A stretch of 64,000 bases of DNA, taken from positions 868,001-932,000 of the forward strand of contig JAJIRX010000500.1 in the NCBI GenBank assembly GCA_023853785.1. The letters run 5' to 3'. The notes under the pieces are model-generated. The model was not told the origin of the DNA. It saw nothing but the letters and a program-made list of their open reading frames with translations, and did no database searches. Position numbers and translations under genes: made by a program. This document shows, in pieces, positions 60,968 to 64,000 of this stretch (position 1 is the first letter of the stretch; every line of letters begins with the position of its first letter). The DNA comes from Psilocybe azurescens. Its lineage: Eukaryota; Basidiomycota; Agaricomycetes; Agaricales; Agrocybaceae.

Positions 60968-62143
60968 AACGAATAAGAGACAAGGCGAGGCGAAGGAGAA
61001 TTGGACGAAGAATAGAGATGCTTCTTGGTATGAACACAAGAGAGATAAAGAATCAATTGACGCCTGGGACTCTTTAAATAGACGATGAGGCTGACGCTGG
61101 CTGACGGTGATTACAATATGGCTGGATATTGCTCTCGTCGATCAGGCCTCGATCAAATTTTATTGGCGACGGGTGGCTGGCTGGCATTATTCTGTGCGAG
61201 ATCTTGAATTCGTTGTGGTCCTGAACTATTAGAGAGGCTCCAAAATGGAGACATGCACTGCAAATCCGTTGTTCATGGACCGTTGATCCAATACGTCTTG
61301 CAAAATATACAAGCGTGGCAGCGGATTTAGCGGACCGTGTCTTCAAAAGTTTGAGCACCGAAGGGAAGGTAAGAATAGTAAATGGTCTAGACCGATAGAT
61401 GATGTTGGCAATGTAGTATTAGCATTGTCTGTACAACAAATCTACTTAAGCGCATCTTACCGACGCGAAGGATTTACTTTCTCCGCATGTCAGTCCTGCC
61501 GTCTTTGATCTACATCCGTATGTATGAGTTGGCGAGATGTGGTAGAGAGCTTGACACACATACGTCCAGTCCAGACCACAATGTGCGCGTCAACAAGTCA
61601 AGTTTTTCTACTTGATAAATGATAATTCTCCTATAAATAGCCAAAAATTGGCTTGAAAGCATCGGATGATCGAAATGACAGGTGGAAATCATGGCACATG
61701 CACATAGCGCTTTAACGTTCTTTGATGATGGATGGCGTTCTCATCACCTACAGAACGTTATGGCTTTAGATAATTTGTCCCAGGGATAGTCGAGCTTTAA
61801 AGCTGCGGATGTTTTGAAGAGCTTGAGTTTGGAAGGGATGGAAAGGATAGGTAGAAGATATATTTCTGCGGGGCTGAGATATTGAAGGTCGGAAGTAAAA
61901 AGGACGTGTTGGGTATTTGTGTGTGTTTCTCAGACTGGCAAGTGAAGCCATGGCGCGTGATGGGTCTCTTGCTTATCTAGACAAATTATTTGCCATGAGG
62001 CCATCCTCCTGCACCACTCCGGGTCCCTGAAATAGCTGTCGTTCCTGGCCGATTCGGGATCCTATATTGTCAAAAATCCACAAAAGAATCACCTCTGCAA
62101 TTGCCACCATTCAATCCCCCGTTCCGTTTCACGCGATTTTCCT
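60968..62143. other. Intergenic with one small frame
   Basis: This 1.2 kb holds the promoters of the secreted-protein gene (minus) and the small heat-shock-like gene (plus). Apart from the 61-residue minus-strand frame listed separately I see no supported feature. Confidence 0.45.
61766..61951 (-). CDS. Possible small mitochondrial-targeted protein
   Basis: A 61-residue frame starts MASLASLRNTHKYPTRP and is basic and Ser/Arg-rich (SISQPRRNISSTYPF, then SFKARLSLG), which is the composition of a mitochondrial presequence. It faces away from the small heat-shock-like gene. No homologous family is recognised. It may be a small gene, the first exon of a longer one, or chance. Confidence 0.3.
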   Translation of the reverse strand: MASLASLRNTHKYPTRPFYFRPSISQPRRNISSTYPFHPFQTQALQNIRSFKARLSLGQII

Positions 62144-62750
62144 ATGACTTCTCACAGCACACCCTCTTCTTCAACCTCCTCAATATCATATCCCACACCA
62201 GATCCACCCGTGATACTGCCCGAAGACTACACAGACAATGGTCGGCCCACAAGCAGTAGTCGATCGTTCTTAAGCAGCACACCTGCGCCGGGTAGCACAA
62301 TTGAGGTCCATACGCTTCAACACGAATATCAACTGCATGTCAAGCTACCGGGTTTCAGCTGGGATGGGATAACACTGGCAACAAAAAGAAGACGGATTCT
62401 GCATGTAGTTGCGGATCGTTGGGACCATGGAGGCGGTGAGTATTCAGTCGTGTTTTAACCTTTTGACTTTCCGATCATGATTCTTGCCGTGTCGAATAAT
62501 CGAACTGGCCGCGTTATTCTCCTGCGACAGGCGATTATTTGGTCTCATTCTCAGCATTGCATTGCATTCGTACTTATGACTTGCCACAGGTCATTTTGAA
62601 CGACGAGTCGCATTTGGCTACGACGCTGATCTGACCCAAGTGAAGGCTGATTTTCATTCTGATTTGCTTCGTGTAACTATTCCACGTCGCACTTCGGCAG
62701 TCAGCTCTTTGCAATCGACAGTGTATGCTCCCATCGGGAGGTCATCGTAA
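62144..62750 (+). CDS. Small heat-shock (Hsp20/alpha-crystallin) domain protein
   Basis: Two exons (62144-62435 and 62590-62750) join in frame across a 154-nt intron, longer than most in this window. The start at 62144 (MTSHSTPSSSTSS) gives a Ser/Pro-rich arm. The alpha-crystallin-like domain then reads EYQLHVKLPGFSWDGITL, ILHVVADRW, HFERRVAFGYDADLTQV and ADFHSDLLRVTIPRR, the usual beta-strand order with the hydrophobic GF and final L-x-V-x-I-P-x strand. The tail is short. The domain is slightly divergent from classical Hsp16 proteins, so a general holdase-type chaperone role is inferred. Confidence 0.75.
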
Positions 62751-63361
62751 CCTATTTCCTGTATTTCACTTGTGGGATCAGTATGCTTTCTTCCGGGTCA
62801 AGCAGACGCGTTACACTGGCAAAATAACAACAAATCAACACAAAGCGTCTATCTAGACGGACTATACTCAGTCCTATCTGTCTCTTGAACTCAACGCGGA
62901 GACGAAAATCAGCGGTCAACATCAGAGATGCAGCACTCTATCGCTGCTCCGTCCGAGCGGCCGAATCTCATCCCCACCATGCCAATCTCGTCAACGCCCA
63001 CCCTTACTCCAAAATAAATTCCGTAACTCTCTTGTGATCTCTGGCACCATTTATATCGATTTCATTACCGTATTCATTTTACATTCTTTCTTGCCGATGC
63101 ATATTTCTGTACAATAGCAATCCAAAATAGACTGTGCGGCCCGCTTTTTGCCGTGCTTGAAAGCTCATTCCTGACCAAAACTTGAACTCAGACCCAACTC
63201 AGACTTTGCGCAATGTGCTGATCAGTCTAGTACCCTACTCATCATGCCCATTTCAGACTCCTCGTTCATCTCGAGATAAATCTTACCTTCATGCAGAGAC
63301 AGTGACACGAGCAAATTTGAAGCAAGATGATGATTACCAGCCTTCATCCATTACAATCGCG
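62751..63361. other. Intergenic
   Basis: About 610 bases between the small heat-shock-like gene and the ATPase gene. An open frame in phase with the ATPase start extends leftwards to 63182 but without clear conserved content. Confidence 0.4.
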
Positions 63362-64000
63362 ATGGCTATCTTGCGTAAGGCTAGTCTGCCGCGAACAGAG
63401 CTCAGGGATGGGGGCTTCGCAAAACTATACGAAATGGTTTCACACAACCTCCGATTGTGTGAGGCGATTTCACTCCGATATTCATCCTCGGCAGGCAAAA
63501 GCACGCCTCCAGCTTACCTATGCAAACCGACCTTTTGGAGAAATACCGGGGCCTGGTGACCCTTGGGCATATTAAGTACGACGGAGAACAGATAAGAGCT
63601 GTCATGAAGGTTATTCTATCCACATTTATACGACGATTGCATGAGAATTGACATCCTCACAGCTTCGACGACTATACAAGGAGTTGATAGATTATGCCCC
63701 ACCGGCGCATTCTGCCAACCTTCTAGGCCCACTGGTCCGTCCGTCTTGTGAAGATCCCGGAAAGTCGAAGGAGAAGCCTTGGTGGCTCTTCTCAGAGGAA
63801 GAAATGGAAACTAAGAAATTCGGGAAAGCCCTTGTCACACTCCGGGGCCACGCCGAAGAGTTAGGGGCTTTGGAAACGCCCAAAGTATGTATAGCAAGCT
63901 CTTCATGTTCCGCTCACTCATCCTCATGCTTTGTCTCAACTCAGGGCCTTCTTTTGACGGGACCACCGGGATCTGGAAAGAGCTTTTTGGTCGATCTTTG
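63362..64000 (+). CDS. AFG1/LACE1-like mitochondrial ATPase, 5' part only
   Basis: Cut by the right edge of the window. The likely start is 63362 (MAILRKASLPRTEL), giving a basic presequence-like region with SLRYSSSAGKST. A single-base shift near 63510 is needed to reach TDLLEKYRGLVTLGHIKYD. After an intron comes LRRLYKELVDYAPP, then KPWWLFSEEEMETKKF. The next exon begins with the Walker A loop GLLLTGPPGSGKSFLVDL at about 63944-63998. The spacing from the LxKYRxLV segment to the P-loop fits the AFG1 family of mitochondrial inner-membrane AAA-related ATPases involved in protein quality control. Walker B and the rest lie outside the window. Confidence 0.75.

Noticed and set aside
61074..61358. 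94-codon minus-strand frame upstream of the secreted-protein gene
   Set aside because: It has no domain or splice partners and lies where the promoter of the secreted-protein gene is expected.

Overview
This window is nuclear DNA of a filamentous basidiomycete, most likely an Agaricomycete. Genes are intron-dense, with 45-75 nt GT-AG introns and several micro-exons. The gene set fits (PRM1, SEY1, MDM31, RVS161, UVDE endonuclease, an F-box protein with an acidic tail, a WW-HECT protein), and much of the proteome is serine/proline-rich and low in complexity. I found no tRNA, rRNA, CRISPR array or bacterial-type operon.

Layout: 1-2083 shows nothing I recognise. 2084-9750 is a same-strand (minus) block of four secretory-pathway genes: membrane-anchored glutaredoxin, O-fucosyltransferase-like, O-fucosyltransferase-like, membrane-anchored glutaredoxin. 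A HAD phosphatase (9959-10961, +) diverges from it. A long coiled-coil/low-complexity gene (11126-15276, -) is followed by a gene-free kilobase holding a candidate Helitron terminus. Then come a BI-1 family protein (+), a SAM-dependent methyltransferase of the cyclopropane-fatty-acid-synthase type (-), MDM31 (-), a small unknown protein (-), a 2.7 kb sparse region with a possible 71-residue zinc-knuckle gene (+), a large charged-helix protein (+), RVS161 (-), an F-box protein (+), UVDE (+), and a large unknown low-complexity protein (-). 41174-45875 is a gene desert with nested inverted repeats and a decayed transposase-like fragment. The last third has acetoacetyl-CoA synthetase (-), SEY1 (+), PRM1 (+), a WW-HECT protein lacking the catalytic cysteine (-), a repeat-bearing secreted protein (-), a small heat-shock-like protein (+) and the start of an AFG1-like ATPase (+) cut by the window edge.

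How the genes relate: many act on membranes (SEY1 for ER fusion, PRM1 for mating cell fusion, RVS161 for membrane curvature, MDM31 in the mitochondrial inner membrane, BI-1 in ER/Golgi), but apart from the 2-10 kb block I see no evidence of a functional cluster.

A technical point matters for every entry. Nearly every long gene needs one or more single-base insertions or deletions, mostly in short homopolymers, to keep its conserved protein in frame. Given coordinates span from the inferred start to the inferred stop and include introns and these breaks. The pattern across unrelated housekeeping genes points to uncorrected sequencing or assembly errors rather than mass pseudogenisation.
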